A DNA stretch of 64,000 nt from Planctomycetota bacterium (GTDB lineage: Bacteria; Planctomycetota; Phycisphaerae; Phycisphaerales; UBA5793): assembly GCA_013112555.1 (NCBI GenBank), contig JABFGK010000001.1:434001-498000 (forward strand), read 5' to 3'. The notes beneath the pieces were generated by a model that was not told where the DNA came from, ran no database searches, and saw nothing but the letters and a program-made list of their open reading frames with translations. The position numbers and the translations under genes are program-made. Shown in pieces: positions 1 to 7,525 of this stretch (position 1 is the first letter of the stretch; each line of letters opens with the position of its first letter).

Positions 1-789
1 GGAGAACTTCCGCAGTTGATCGGGGATGCGGTCGTCGGATGGGACGTGGCACAGGATCTCGGGCTGTCGGCAGGCGATTCGCTGTTTTCAGATCCGGTGG
101 ACCTGTACGACATTGCCAAGCCGTCGGCATTGAAAATGCATGTCACCGGTGTGCTGGCACGAACGGGGTCACCGGATGATCGGGCCGTGTTTACGGATAT
201 TAAGTCTGCATGGGTGCTTGAGGGAATCTCGCACGGGCATCAGGACGTCGTGAACGAACCGCTTGACCCGCAGATGGTGATCGGCAAGACCGATGAACTG
301 GTCGCTGTCTCGCTCGCGCTGATGGAATACAACGAGGTGACCCCCGAGAATGCCTGGACGTTTCACACGCACGCAGACCCGTCAACCCTGCCACTGACTG
401 CTGTCCTGGTGTGGCCGACGGATGCGAAAAGCGGGACGATTCTCAAGGGCAAGGTGAATCAGAAGCGGCTCTATCAGATGGTGATTCCCTCGGAGGTGAT
501 CAGTGATCTGATGGCCTTTGTCTTTCGGATTCAGGCGCTCTTCGATTCCCTGTCCGTGATTCTGGGGCTGTCCACTATGATGCTGATCGTGCTGGTCATG
601 CTCTTGTCGGCCCGGATACGATCGCGTGAGTTTATGACATTGAATCGGATCGGGTGCAGCCGGTTTACCGTATTGAAACTGTATGCCATGGAATTGGGTT
701 TGATTCTGTTTCTCAGTGTGATCCTGGCTGTGGGAGCGGCAACAGGTACAGCCAAAGCGCTTCCTGACCTCGTACATCTGGTCTCTTAG
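1..789 (+). CDS. FtsX/MacB-like ABC transporter permease, C-terminal part
   Basis: The frame is open from the first base, so the gene begins upstream of the window and only about 262 C-terminal residues are seen. The visible part is a periplasmic-type soluble domain followed by two hydrophobic segments near the C-terminus (SLSVILGLSTMMLIVLVMLL and LGLILFLSVILAVGAATGTA) with a charged loop RIRSREFMTLNRIG between them. Soluble domain, then helix, then a loop of the R..E...L...G type, then helix is the usual end of FtsX/MacB-family permeases, which transmit force to periplasmic partners rather than conduct ions. The next gene, 16 bp on, encodes a metal-binding lipoprotein, so the two are probably co-transcribed. 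The substrate cannot be read from the fragment. Confidence 0.75.
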   Translation, partial: GELPQLIGDAVVGWDVAQDLGLSAGDSLFSDPVDLYDIAKPSALKMHVTGVLARTGSPDDRAVFTDIKSAWVLEGISHGHQDVVNEPLDPQMVIGKTDELVAVSLALMEYNEVTPENAWTFHTHADPSTLPLTAVLVWPTDAKSGTILKGKVNQKRLYQMVIPSEVISDLMAFVFRIQALFDSLSVILGLSTMMLIVLVMLLSARIRSREFMTLNRIGCSRFTVLKLYAMELGLILFLSVILAVGAATGTAKALPDLVHLVS

Positions 790-805
790 GTGGGAGTCTC
801 ATCCG

Positions 806-1843
806 ATGCAGTACCCAATCGCATTTTCCGGTCGCCGTATGAGTCGGATTCATGTGACGCAGTGTGTCTTGATACTCGGCCTGGTATGTGCTTTGTTCCC
901 CGGTTGCAGCAGAGAGGAGCCGGTCGACACAGCGGTGCCGCAGGCAGCAGATCAGGCACAGCGCACGACTGAGGGCGAGCCGACCGGTGACCGAGTGTTC
1001 ACGGTGTACACCACGTTTTACCCAATGACCTATCTGACTGAGCGCATCGGGGGGGCGCACATCCGCGTGGTGTGCCCGTTGCCTGCTGATGAGGATGCCA
1101 TTTTCTGGCAGCCGCCCCGTGAGGTGATCACGAAGTATCAGCAGGCTGATTTGATCGTGACCAACGGCGCTGAGTTTGAGAAGTGGGTCGGTCTGGCAAG
1201 CCTGCCCCTGAGCCGGGTGGTGAGCACGGCCGATGGGTTCCGTGATCGGTGGGTGTCGTTTGAGGCCACGGTACATAGCCACGGTGCCACCGGTGAGCAT
1301 GCCCATGAAGGTGTGGACGGGCACACGTGGGTGGACCCGATCAGTGCAGCCGTGCAATCCCAGGCGATCGCGATTGCCTTGAAGCGTGCCCTGCCTGATG
1401 CATCGGCCGATATTGACGCAAACCTGAAGGCCGTCGGCGATGATCTGATGGCCCTGGATGAGCGCCTGACCGGGATCACGCCGGCGATTGCAGAGGCACT
1501 CATTCTCTGCTCGCATCCAGCGTATAACTATGTGGCGGCTCGCTATGACTTGGATGTCCACAACCTGGCACTCGACCCGGAAACGGTGCCGACCGAGGAG
1601 GAGTGGGCGCATGTTAAGTCGGTGATTGATGAGGCTGGCGGATCAAGGACCATGACGGTCATGCTGTGGGAGGCGGAACCGCTGGAATCGGTGTCGTCCA
1701 GGCTGGCTGCTGATCTGGGGGTCGTCAGCGTCGTCTTTGATCCCTGTGAGCAGCCGAGCGACGCCGAGTCGGGCGATTACATGACACGGATGAATGCGAA
1801 CATTGATCGGCTGACAGCAGTGCTGCAGGGTGGAGGAGGGTAG
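806..1843 (+). CDS. Zn/Mn-type ABC transporter substrate-binding lipoprotein (ZnuA/TroA family)
   Basis: The product has a lipoprotein signal peptide (hydrophobic VLILGLVCALFPGC, lipobox Cys about residue 34), so it is expected to be a membrane-anchored periplasmic protein. The body shows cluster A-1/TroA features: TTFYPMTYLTERIGG near the start, then DLIVTNGAEFEKWV, a His-rich stretch HSHGATGEHAHEGVDGHTW typical of zinc-binding members, and LCSHPAYNYVAARY in the C-terminal lobe. The family binds Zn2+ or Mn2+ for import. The ATG at 806 has GGGAG about 9 bases upstream; an internal ATG at 839 would also leave an intact signal peptide. Pairing with an FtsX-type permease instead of a ZnuB-type channel is unusual, and no ATPase gene is visible here. 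Confidence 0.85.
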   Translation: MQYPIAFSGRRMSRIHVTQCVLILGLVCALFPGCSREEPVDTAVPQAADQAQRTTEGEPTGDRVFTVYTTFYPMTYLTERIGGAHIRVVCPLPADEDAIFWQPPREVITKYQQADLIVTNGAEFEKWVGLASLPLSRVVSTADGFRDRWVSFEATVHSHGATGEHAHEGVDGHTWVDPISAAVQSQAIAIALKRALPDASADIDANLKAVGDDLMALDERLTGITPAIAEALILCSHPAYNYVAARYDLDVHNLALDPETVPTEEEWAHVKSVIDEAGGSRTMTVMLWEAEPLESVSSRLAADLGVVSVVFDPCEQPSDAESGDYMTRMNANIDRLTAVLQGGGG

Positions 1844-1903
1844 GGCGTCCATGGTTGCGTTGGGACGGCCATCACCCCCCCCACAGAGGCGCGGGCTGAC
1901 GGG

Positions 1904-3643
1904 CTACTTCTTTACATGCAGATCGATGAGTTTGAACTGTGTCACGTCGACGAGCCCCTGGTCGGTGACTTTCATTTCTCCGATGACTGAGAGGGAGAGA
2001 AACGCGAGCGCCATGAGCGGCCGGCGGAGCGTGCAGTCCAGTGAATGGGCCGCCCGGTGGAGGTCCTGGAGTTGCTTGCTCAGAATGTCTGCAGGTTGAT
2101 CGCTCATCAGACCGGCAATGGGAAGGGGCACATCGGCCAGAACTCGACCGTCGCGCACGACGCAGAAGCCGCCGCGGATCTTGACCAGGTGCACGGCGGC
2201 CGAGTACATATCGTGATCATTGGTGCCGACCACCAGCAGGTTGTGCGAGTCGTGACCGACCGTCGAGGCCAATGCCCCGGCCTTCAAGCCGAAACCCCTG
2301 ACGAATCCGAAACCGATATTGCCGCTGGCCTGATGCCGCTCGATGACGGCCAGTTTCGCCAGGTCACGGTCGGGATGCGTCTGCAAACGATTCCCGGTGA
2401 CCTGTACGTCCTCGACGCTGTGGGTCGTGTCGATCCGACCTTCAGATACCTCAATCACATGAATCGAACACTGTGATCCGTCAGTGCCCTCGGGGGCCGG
2501 GATGGCAAACTGCTCCGGCTCGAGCCATTGCACATTGACACTGCTGCGAACCGAGATGGTCTTCTTCTTGACATCTGGCGTGTCGCACGATCGGCCCTCG
2601 TGTGCCACGAGTCGGCCGGCCTGGTACACGCGGTTCACCTTGAACGATTCGAGATCGTCCACGATCGTCAACGAGGCTGCTCGGCCCGGGGCGACGGCCC
2701 CGAGATGGTGCAAGCGGAAGTAGCGCGCTGTATTAATCGTCACAAGACGGACGGCCGTGATGGGATCAACCCCTCCCGCCACCGCCAGCCGGAGAATATG
2801 GTCCATGTGACCGTGTTCGAGCAGGTCGTCGACATCGCGGTCGTCGGTGACGAACATGATCCGGTCAGCTGTCTCCGGTGTGATCAACGGCAGGAGTGCA
2901 TCGAGATTCCGAGCCTGGCTGCCTTCACGGATCATGATGTGCATGCCCATCCGGAGTTTTTCCTGTGCCTCCTCGAGGGTGGTGCATTCATGATCGCTCA
3001 TGATGCCGGCCGCCGTATACGCACACAGGTCGCGGCCACGGAGCCCCGGGGCATGGCCGTCAATCACTCGGCCGCTGGCCATCGCGAGCTTTTCGAGGCA
3101 GTCGTCGTCGCCGGCGACCACCCCGGGGTAGTTCATCATCTCGGCTAACCCGATGACCCACTTGTCGTGGAATAGCGGGCTGAGATCGAGTGCATCGAGT
3201 TCGCCGCCTGCAGTTTCAAACCGGGAGGCAGGGACACAGGAACTGGCCGTGATAAAGACATGGATCGGGCAGTGTTTGCTCGAGGAGAGGATGAAGCGGA
3301 CCCCCTCAGCCCCGAGGACGTTGGCGATTTCGTGCGGGTCGGCAACAACGGCCGTGGTGCCACGGGCCGAGACGAGCCGGGCAAACTCATCGACGCCGAG
3401 CATCGACGATTCGATGTGAATATGGCCGTCAATAAACCCGGGACAGATGCAGCGGCCGCCCAGATCGACGTTTTCAAGGCCGTCGTAGTCCCCGATGCCG
3501 ACGATCCGTTCGCCCACGATGGCCACATCGCCCTCATGGACTTCGTGCGACAGCACGTTAACGATGCGGCCACCTTTGAGAACCAGATCCGGTTGGGTGC
3601 GGCCGGCGGCAGCATCGATGTATTTCCTGAGTTGGGAGGGCAT
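1904..3643 (-). CDS. ade: Adenine deaminase
   Basis: A protein of 579 residues, the usual length of bacterial adenine deaminase, which converts adenine to hypoxanthine and ammonia in purine salvage. The N-terminus (DLVLKGGRIVNVLSHEVHEG) and the amidohydrolase metal motif PGFIDGHIHIESSM are typical, as are VVADPHEIANV, VIDGHAPGLRG and MFVTDDRD. The C-terminal part carries the family-specific GHDSHNLLVVG and VRDGRVLADVPLPIAGL. The start at 3643 (MPSQLRK) is preferred over an upstream in-frame ATG at 3697 because family similarity begins there. It is divergent from a dihydropyrimidinase gene 119 bp away, so the pair may share a regulatory region for nucleobase breakdown. Confidence 0.93.
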   Translation of the reverse strand: MPSQLRKYIDAAAGRTQPDLVLKGGRIVNVLSHEVHEGDVAIVGERIVGIGDYDGLENVDLGGRCICPGFIDGHIHIESSMLGVDEFARLVSARGTTAVVADPHEIANVLGAEGVRFILSSSKHCPIHVFITASSCVPASRFETAGGELDALDLSPLFHDKWVIGLAEMMNYPGVVAGDDDCLEKLAMASGRVIDGHAPGLRGRDLCAYTAAGIMSDHECTTLEEAQEKLRMGMHIMIREGSQARNLDALLPLITPETADRIMFVTDDRDVDDLLEHGHMDHILRLAVAGGVDPITAVRLVTINTARYFRLHHLGAVAPGRAASLTIVDDLESFKVNRVYQAGRLVAHEGRSCDTPDVKKKTISVRSSVNVQWLEPEQFAIPAPEGTDGSQCSIHVIEVSEGRIDTTHSVEDVQVTGNRLQTHPDRDLAKLAVIERHQASGNIGFGFVRGFGLKAGALASTVGHDSHNLLVVGTNDHDMYSAAVHLVKIRGGFCVVRDGRVLADVPLPIAGLMSDQPADILSKQLQDLHRAAHSLDCTLRRPLMALAFLSLSVIGEMKVTDQGLVDVTQFKLIDLHVKK

Positions 3644-3762
3644 GGTCTTCTCGCTTCTGCTGAGCGGTGGCGTATCGTGACAACGTATCTCCAGCATACG
3701 ATCAGCATCTGAGGTAGGGCAACCGGGATGCTGCTGTTCATGGCAGTCTGAGGCACAAACCT

Positions 3763-5181
3763 ATGGAATTTGATCTTGTCGTATTGAACGGAACGCTTCA
3801 CCAGGCCCACGGTTCGCAGCCGGGTGACATCGGCGTGCGCGACGGTGAGATTGTGGAAGTCGTGCCGGCAGGGATACTGGCTGGGCGATCGGCCGGTCGC
3901 GTTATCGAGGCAGCCGGCCTGGATGTGATCCCGGGGTGTATCGACCCGCATGTGCATCTGGATTTGAAGATCAGTGATGCGATTACGACCTGCGATGACT
4001 TCGAGTCAGGCTCGCGTGCGGCTGCGTGCGGCGGCATCACCACGCTGATCGACTTTGCCACCCCGGAGCCGGGCGAGACACTCCAGCAGGCCCACGATGC
4101 CTGGCTTGCTCGCGCCGACGGCAACAGTCTCGTCGATTATGCCTGGCACATGTGCCTTACCGATGATTCACATCTGCATCAGATTGATGAGATGCTGAGG
4201 CTGGGGATCCCGACGTTCAAGGAGTTCATGATATATGAGGAGCGGGGGTTGCGGAGCGATGACGGGAGGATACTGGAAACGTTGCGGATGATGAAGCAGT
4301 TGGGGGGGATGCTTTTATTACATGCAGAGTCGCCGGAAGTCCTGGATCATCTGGTTGCCACACGACATGACCGGGAACTGATGCAGCGCTACGGGGCACG
4401 ATTGCATGCAATGACCCGGCCGGATTACGTGGAGGCCGAGGCAGTGCAGCGGGCCATCCTGTGGAGCGAGGTGACCGGCGGCCCGCTGTACCTGGTCCAT
4501 CTGTCCACGGCCCGGTCAGCGGATCTGATCGAGGCAGCACGGAAGCGGGGAGTGCCCGTGACGGGTGAGACGTGCCCTCAGTATCTGGTACTGGATGACT
4601 CCGTGTTTGAGCGGGAGGAGGATGGGCATGTGTTTGCATCGTGCCCGCAGGTGAAAAAGCCGGGAGATTCGGAACGGCTGTGGGCAGCGCTCGAGGCAGC
4701 CGGATCAGCGCACGAAATCCTGAGCACGGTGGGGACGGACACGTGCAGTTTCACCCGTGCCCAGAAAGACACCTGGGGCGGGGACTTCACAAAGATCCCG
4801 ATGGGGCTGCCGGGACTGGACACGATGGTGCCCATCATGTACACCCACGGCGTGCAGACCGGGCGCCTGACCATGAACCAGTTGGTGTCCTTGTGTTCGA
4901 CGAACGCTGCCAATCTGATGGGCTTGGGTGATCGCAAGGGATCATTGCAGGCAGGGTATGATGCGGACATTGTGATCATCGACCCCGAACATAAGAAGGC
5001 TGTGGATTGGCGGTCGTTGCAGTCACGGTGCGATTGGTCGCCGTATCAGGGGATGGAGTTGGGTGGGTTCGCAAAGATGACGATTGCGCGTGGGCGGGTG
5101 GTGGTGGATGAGTACGAGGTGGTGGAGGAAGGTGAGGCGGTCGGGTGTGGGGAGTTTTTGAGGAGGAAAGGGAGGGGGTGA
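3763..5181 (+). CDS. hydA: Dihydropyrimidinase / D-hydantoinase
   Basis: A cyclic amidohydrolase of 472 residues matching the length of dihydropyrimidinases, which hydrolyse dihydrouracil, dihydrothymine or hydantoins. Seen motifs: metal-binding DPHVHLD, the carboxylated-lysine region PTFKEFMIYEERG, metal ligands in LLLHAES and LYLVHLS, the substrate loop GETCPQYLVLDDS, and an Asp in VGTDTCSF where most relatives have a TDHCPF-like sequence. The last difference may change specificity, so a related hydantoinase role is possible. A GAGG ribosome-binding site lies 9 bases before the ATG. The divergent neighbour is adenine deaminase, which fits nucleobase catabolism. Confidence 0.87.
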   Translation: MEFDLVVLNGTLHQAHGSQPGDIGVRDGEIVEVVPAGILAGRSAGRVIEAAGLDVIPGCIDPHVHLDLKISDAITTCDDFESGSRAAACGGITTLIDFATPEPGETLQQAHDAWLARADGNSLVDYAWHMCLTDDSHLHQIDEMLRLGIPTFKEFMIYEERGLRSDDGRILETLRMMKQLGGMLLLHAESPEVLDHLVATRHDRELMQRYGARLHAMTRPDYVEAEAVQRAILWSEVTGGPLYLVHLSTARSADLIEAARKRGVPVTGETCPQYLVLDDSVFEREEDGHVFASCPQVKKPGDSERLWAALEAAGSAHEILSTVGTDTCSFTRAQKDTWGGDFTKIPMGLPGLDTMVPIMYTHGVQTGRLTMNQLVSLCSTNAANLMGLGDRKGSLQAGYDADIVIIDPEHKKAVDWRSLQSRCDWSPYQGMELGGFAKMTIARGRVVVDEYEVVEEGEAVGCGEFLRRKGRG

Positions 5182-5203
5182 GGGAGGCTCAGTGCTCAGG
5201 GGA

Positions 5204-5259
5204 GTAGGTCAGGACGAGGAACGAGTCCTGACGGCGGATTCGCCCCGGCAGCGCCGGGG
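5204..5259. repeat. Two adjacent hairpin repeats (GTCAGGAC family and CCCCGGC family)
   Basis: The first module is a perfect 8-bp inverted repeat, GTCAGGAC (5208-5215) and GTCCTGAC (5225-5232). The second is CCCCGGC-AGC-GCCGGGG (5243-5259) followed by GGCTAAC. Relatives of the first recur at 31701, 37336 and 37720, and of the second at 56025. They lie between the dihydropyrimidinase stop and the hmgA promoter and could act as terminators, but there is no T-run. Confidence 0.8.
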
Positions 5260-5316
5260 GCTAACTCACCGCATACGCCGACATGCGGATCAGTTTGTGG
5301 ACAAAGGCAATCCGAA

Positions 5317-5344
5317 GTGACCCGCCCTGCAAGCCGTGTAAAAT
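5317..5344 (+). promoter_or_regulatory. Candidate sigma-70-type promoter for hmgA
   Basis: A -35-like GTGACC (5317-5322) and a -10 TAAAAT (5339-5344) are separated by 16 bp. The predicted transcript start near 5351 would leave a leader of about 44 bases before the hmgA ATG. This is a match by eye only. Confidence 0.4.
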
Positions 5345-5394
5345 ACACCGATTTCGAACGAAGTACGCACTGCACTACCGGGAGAATCCCTGAC

Positions 5395-6606
5395 ATGCCT
5401 TTCTATACGAAACTGGGCGAATTGCCCTCAAAACGCCATATCCAGTTCCGTCGACCCGATGGGGCCTTCTACTCCGAGGAGGTCTTCGGGACCGAGGGAT
5501 TTGTCGGCCCGACGAGCACGATGTACCACATCAACCCGCCCACCCAGGTCAGCGGCTGGAAGTGCCTCTACCCGACCAAGCCAGAGTACGTCGAGGCCGA
5601 TGTCATGCGCATGCGGCATCTCAAGACCATGAACCTGGCCCCACAAGGCGATCCCGTCACCGGCCGGAAAGTCCTGTTCGGCAACGCCGACTGCGAGTTT
5701 TCTGCGTGTGTCCCTGCTGAGCGGATGGACTACCACTTCAAGAACGCGATGGCTGATGAGTGCCTGTTCATCCACCATGGCACCGGCACCGTCTCCACCA
5801 TGTTCGGCACGCTGCCGTTCCGCGAACACGATTTCATCGTGATCCCGAAGGGCACGATCTACCGCATCGAGTTCGACAAGCCGGCAGCCACCGACGCCCC
5901 GCCGCCACGCTTCATCTGCATGGAAAGCGTCAACGCCTCGCACATCCTGCCGCCGCCGCGGTATCTCTCGAAGAAGACCTCGCAGTTTCTCGAGCATGCG
6001 CCGTACTGCGAGCGTGACCTGCGCATCCCGCAGTTGCCGTTGACCTTTGACGAAGCCGGCGACTTTGAAGTGCGGATCAAAGCAGTGAACAATGTCCACA
6101 GTTACCAGTACCACTACCACCCGCTCGACATCGTGGGATGGGATGGGTGTTACTACCCGTACTGCTTCAACACCGACGACTTTTCGCCGATCGTCGGCAA
6201 GCACCACCTGCCGCCGCCGACGCACCAGGTGTTTGAGGCCCACAACTTCGTGATCTGTGCGTTCTGCCCGCGCATGCTCGACTTCCACCCGGAAGCGATC
6301 AAGGTGCCGTACAACCATTCGAACGTCGATTCTGACGAAGTGATGTACTACGTGGACAGTAAGTACACGGCCCGCAAGGGGACCGGCGAGGGCTCGATCA
6401 CGCACCACCCGCAGGGCATCCCGCACGGCCCGCACCCCGGCACGGTCGAGTCGACACTCGACCAGACGTTCACCGAGGAACTCGTGGTGATGTGCGATAC
6501 GTTCAAGCCGCTCTACCCGACGGCTGCGGCCATGCAACTGGACGATGCCGAGTACCCGGACAGCTGGCAGGGCGAGCATTTCCCACGGTCAAAGGGCGGT
6601 TCGTAA
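5395..6606 (+). CDS. hmgA: Homogentisate 1,2-dioxygenase
   Basis: A product of about 403 residues of the homogentisate dioxygenase cupin family, which opens the ring of homogentisate to maleylacetoacetate in tyrosine and phenylalanine breakdown, using Fe(II). Seen: the family start FYTKLGELPSKRHIQFR, GLHIHHGTG-like FIHHGTGTVSTMFGTLPF, the HYHPLDIVGWDG region, and the C-terminal iron site region with NHSNVDSDEVMYYVDS and HHPQGIPHGPHPG. The start MPFYTKLG at 5395 is chosen because the family similarity begins there and GGGAG lies upstream; an in-frame ATG at 5317 is less likely. No other homogentisate-pathway gene is in the window, so the gene stands alone here. Confidence 0.92.
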   Translation: MPFYTKLGELPSKRHIQFRRPDGAFYSEEVFGTEGFVGPTSTMYHINPPTQVSGWKCLYPTKPEYVEADVMRMRHLKTMNLAPQGDPVTGRKVLFGNADCEFSACVPAERMDYHFKNAMADECLFIHHGTGTVSTMFGTLPFREHDFIVIPKGTIYRIEFDKPAATDAPPPRFICMESVNASHILPPPRYLSKKTSQFLEHAPYCERDLRIPQLPLTFDEAGDFEVRIKAVNNVHSYQYHYHPLDIVGWDGCYYPYCFNTDDFSPIVGKHHLPPPTHQVFEAHNFVICAFCPRMLDFHPEAIKVPYNHSNVDSDEVMYYVDSKYTARKGTGEGSITHHPQGIPHGPHPGTVESTLDQTFTEELVVMCDTFKPLYPTAAAMQLDDAEYPDSWQGEHFPRSKGGS

Positions 6607-6693
6607 TCACCCACAACTGACCGACCCGTTTCGTCGTTGATGCCGACACCGGCAGCCGGCCGACTATAGTGTGATAGTTGGCAAGGGTGTCAC

Positions 6694-7377
6694 ATGTCCA
6701 AACGCATCTCCCACAGTCTGCTCGATCCACTGATTACGCCGGCCGTCAAGCCGTTGTATCGGCTGCTGCATATCCCGCGCTGGATTCCACCGGAGGCGAT
6801 CGTCGTCACCGGGCATCTCGTGGCAGTTGTCGCTGCCTTCGGCTTTGCGTACTCCACATCGAAGTGGTGGGGCGGATTGCTCGTGGCAGCCGGGGTAATC
6901 GGGAATCACCTGGCCGACATGGTGGACGGCACGCACGCCCGGACGACGAACCAGTGCCGCAACGGCGGGGAACTGCTGGACCACTTCACCGACCCGCTCT
7001 CATTTTGCTACTGGATTCTCGGGATGGCGATCTCGTGCGATCAGGTCTGGTTCGGCGTGGCCGGCATACTGGGCATCTATGCCACGGCAGTACTCACCAA
7101 CATCCGCGCGAAAATGACGGGTGAGTTTACACTGGCCACACTCGGCCCGACCGAGTTCAAGTGTCTGCTGGCAGTGTACGGGCTGGTGCTGGCTGGTATG
7201 TGTAGTGGCATTGCCGGATTGGACCCAGCCTGGGCCACGCCCATGGCCACATGGTTCCTGCGCACGCTCGTCGTACTCGGCATCGCAGGGTTGGCAGTAA
7301 ACCTGGTACGGTCCGTCATCGTTGTTAATAAGGTCGGCAGCGCACCGGATACGTCTGACTGGGAGATACGGAAGTAG
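6694..7377 (+). CDS. CDP-alcohol phosphatidyltransferase family membrane protein
   Basis: The 227-residue protein has the complete CDP-alcohol phosphatidyltransferase signature D-x2-D-G-x2-A-R-x8-G-x3-D-x3-D, with D75, D78, G79, A82, R83, G92, D96 and D100. Around it are several hydrophobic helices (about 37-56, 59-72, 106-125, 147-170 and 185-205). The family joins a CDP-linked lipid or polyol to an alcohol in the membrane with release of CMP. The alcohol (inositol phosphate, glycerol phosphate, serine or another) cannot be told from the motif. AAGGGTG lies 4 bases before the ATG and TATAGT at 6665-6670 could be a -10 element. It is convergent with the next large gene. Confidence 0.87.
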   Translation: MSKRISHSLLDPLITPAVKPLYRLLHIPRWIPPEAIVVTGHLVAVVAAFGFAYSTSKWWGGLLVAAGVIGNHLADMVDGTHARTTNQCRNGGELLDHFTDPLSFCYWILGMAISCDQVWFGVAGILGIYATAVLTNIRAKMTGEFTLATLGPTEFKCLLAVYGLVLAGMCSGIAGLDPAWATPMATWFLRTLVVLGIAGLAVNLVRSVIVVNKVGSAPDTSDWEIRK

Positions 7378-7398
7378 GGGGGGAGGGCGGAGTCTCGT

Positions 7399-7525
7399 AG
7401 GTCAGGTTGAAACCTGACCTTGATGTGTGACTCAACCTGGAGGGGAGGGTTGTGTAAGAAGGGTATTGCCGAGAGGCACCCCTCCAAGTCAATCCGTGTA
7501 ATAAGGTCAGGTTTCAACCTGACCT
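7399..7525. repeat. Paired inverted copies of a 22-bp palindromic repeat
   Basis: Two copies of a 22-bp near-perfect palindrome (arms AGGTCAGGTT and AACCTGACCT, 2-base loop) lie at 7399-7420 and 7504-7525. The second is the exact reverse complement of the first. The spacer also contains GGAGGGG and CCCCTCC in inverted order, so the whole 127-bp unit can fold on itself. The second copy overlaps the last codons and stop of the convergent 1075-residue gene. A bidirectional terminator or REP-doublet-like element is plausible. Confidence 0.85.

Noticed and set aside
713..1612. 299-codon minus-strand frame in the metal-binding lipoprotein gene
   Set aside because: Arg/His-rich with no domain; the plus-strand gene is well supported.
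3145..3957. 270-codon minus-strand frame overlapping adenine deaminase and the divergent spacer
   Set aside because: It is out of frame with the deaminase, Ser/Pro/Arg-rich, and covers the divergent promoter region.
5428..6579. Long (383-codon) open frame antisense to homogentisate dioxygenase
   Set aside because: It mirrors the codon structure of hmgA, is Arg/Val/His-rich and has no family features; it is a shadow caused by high GC in third positions.
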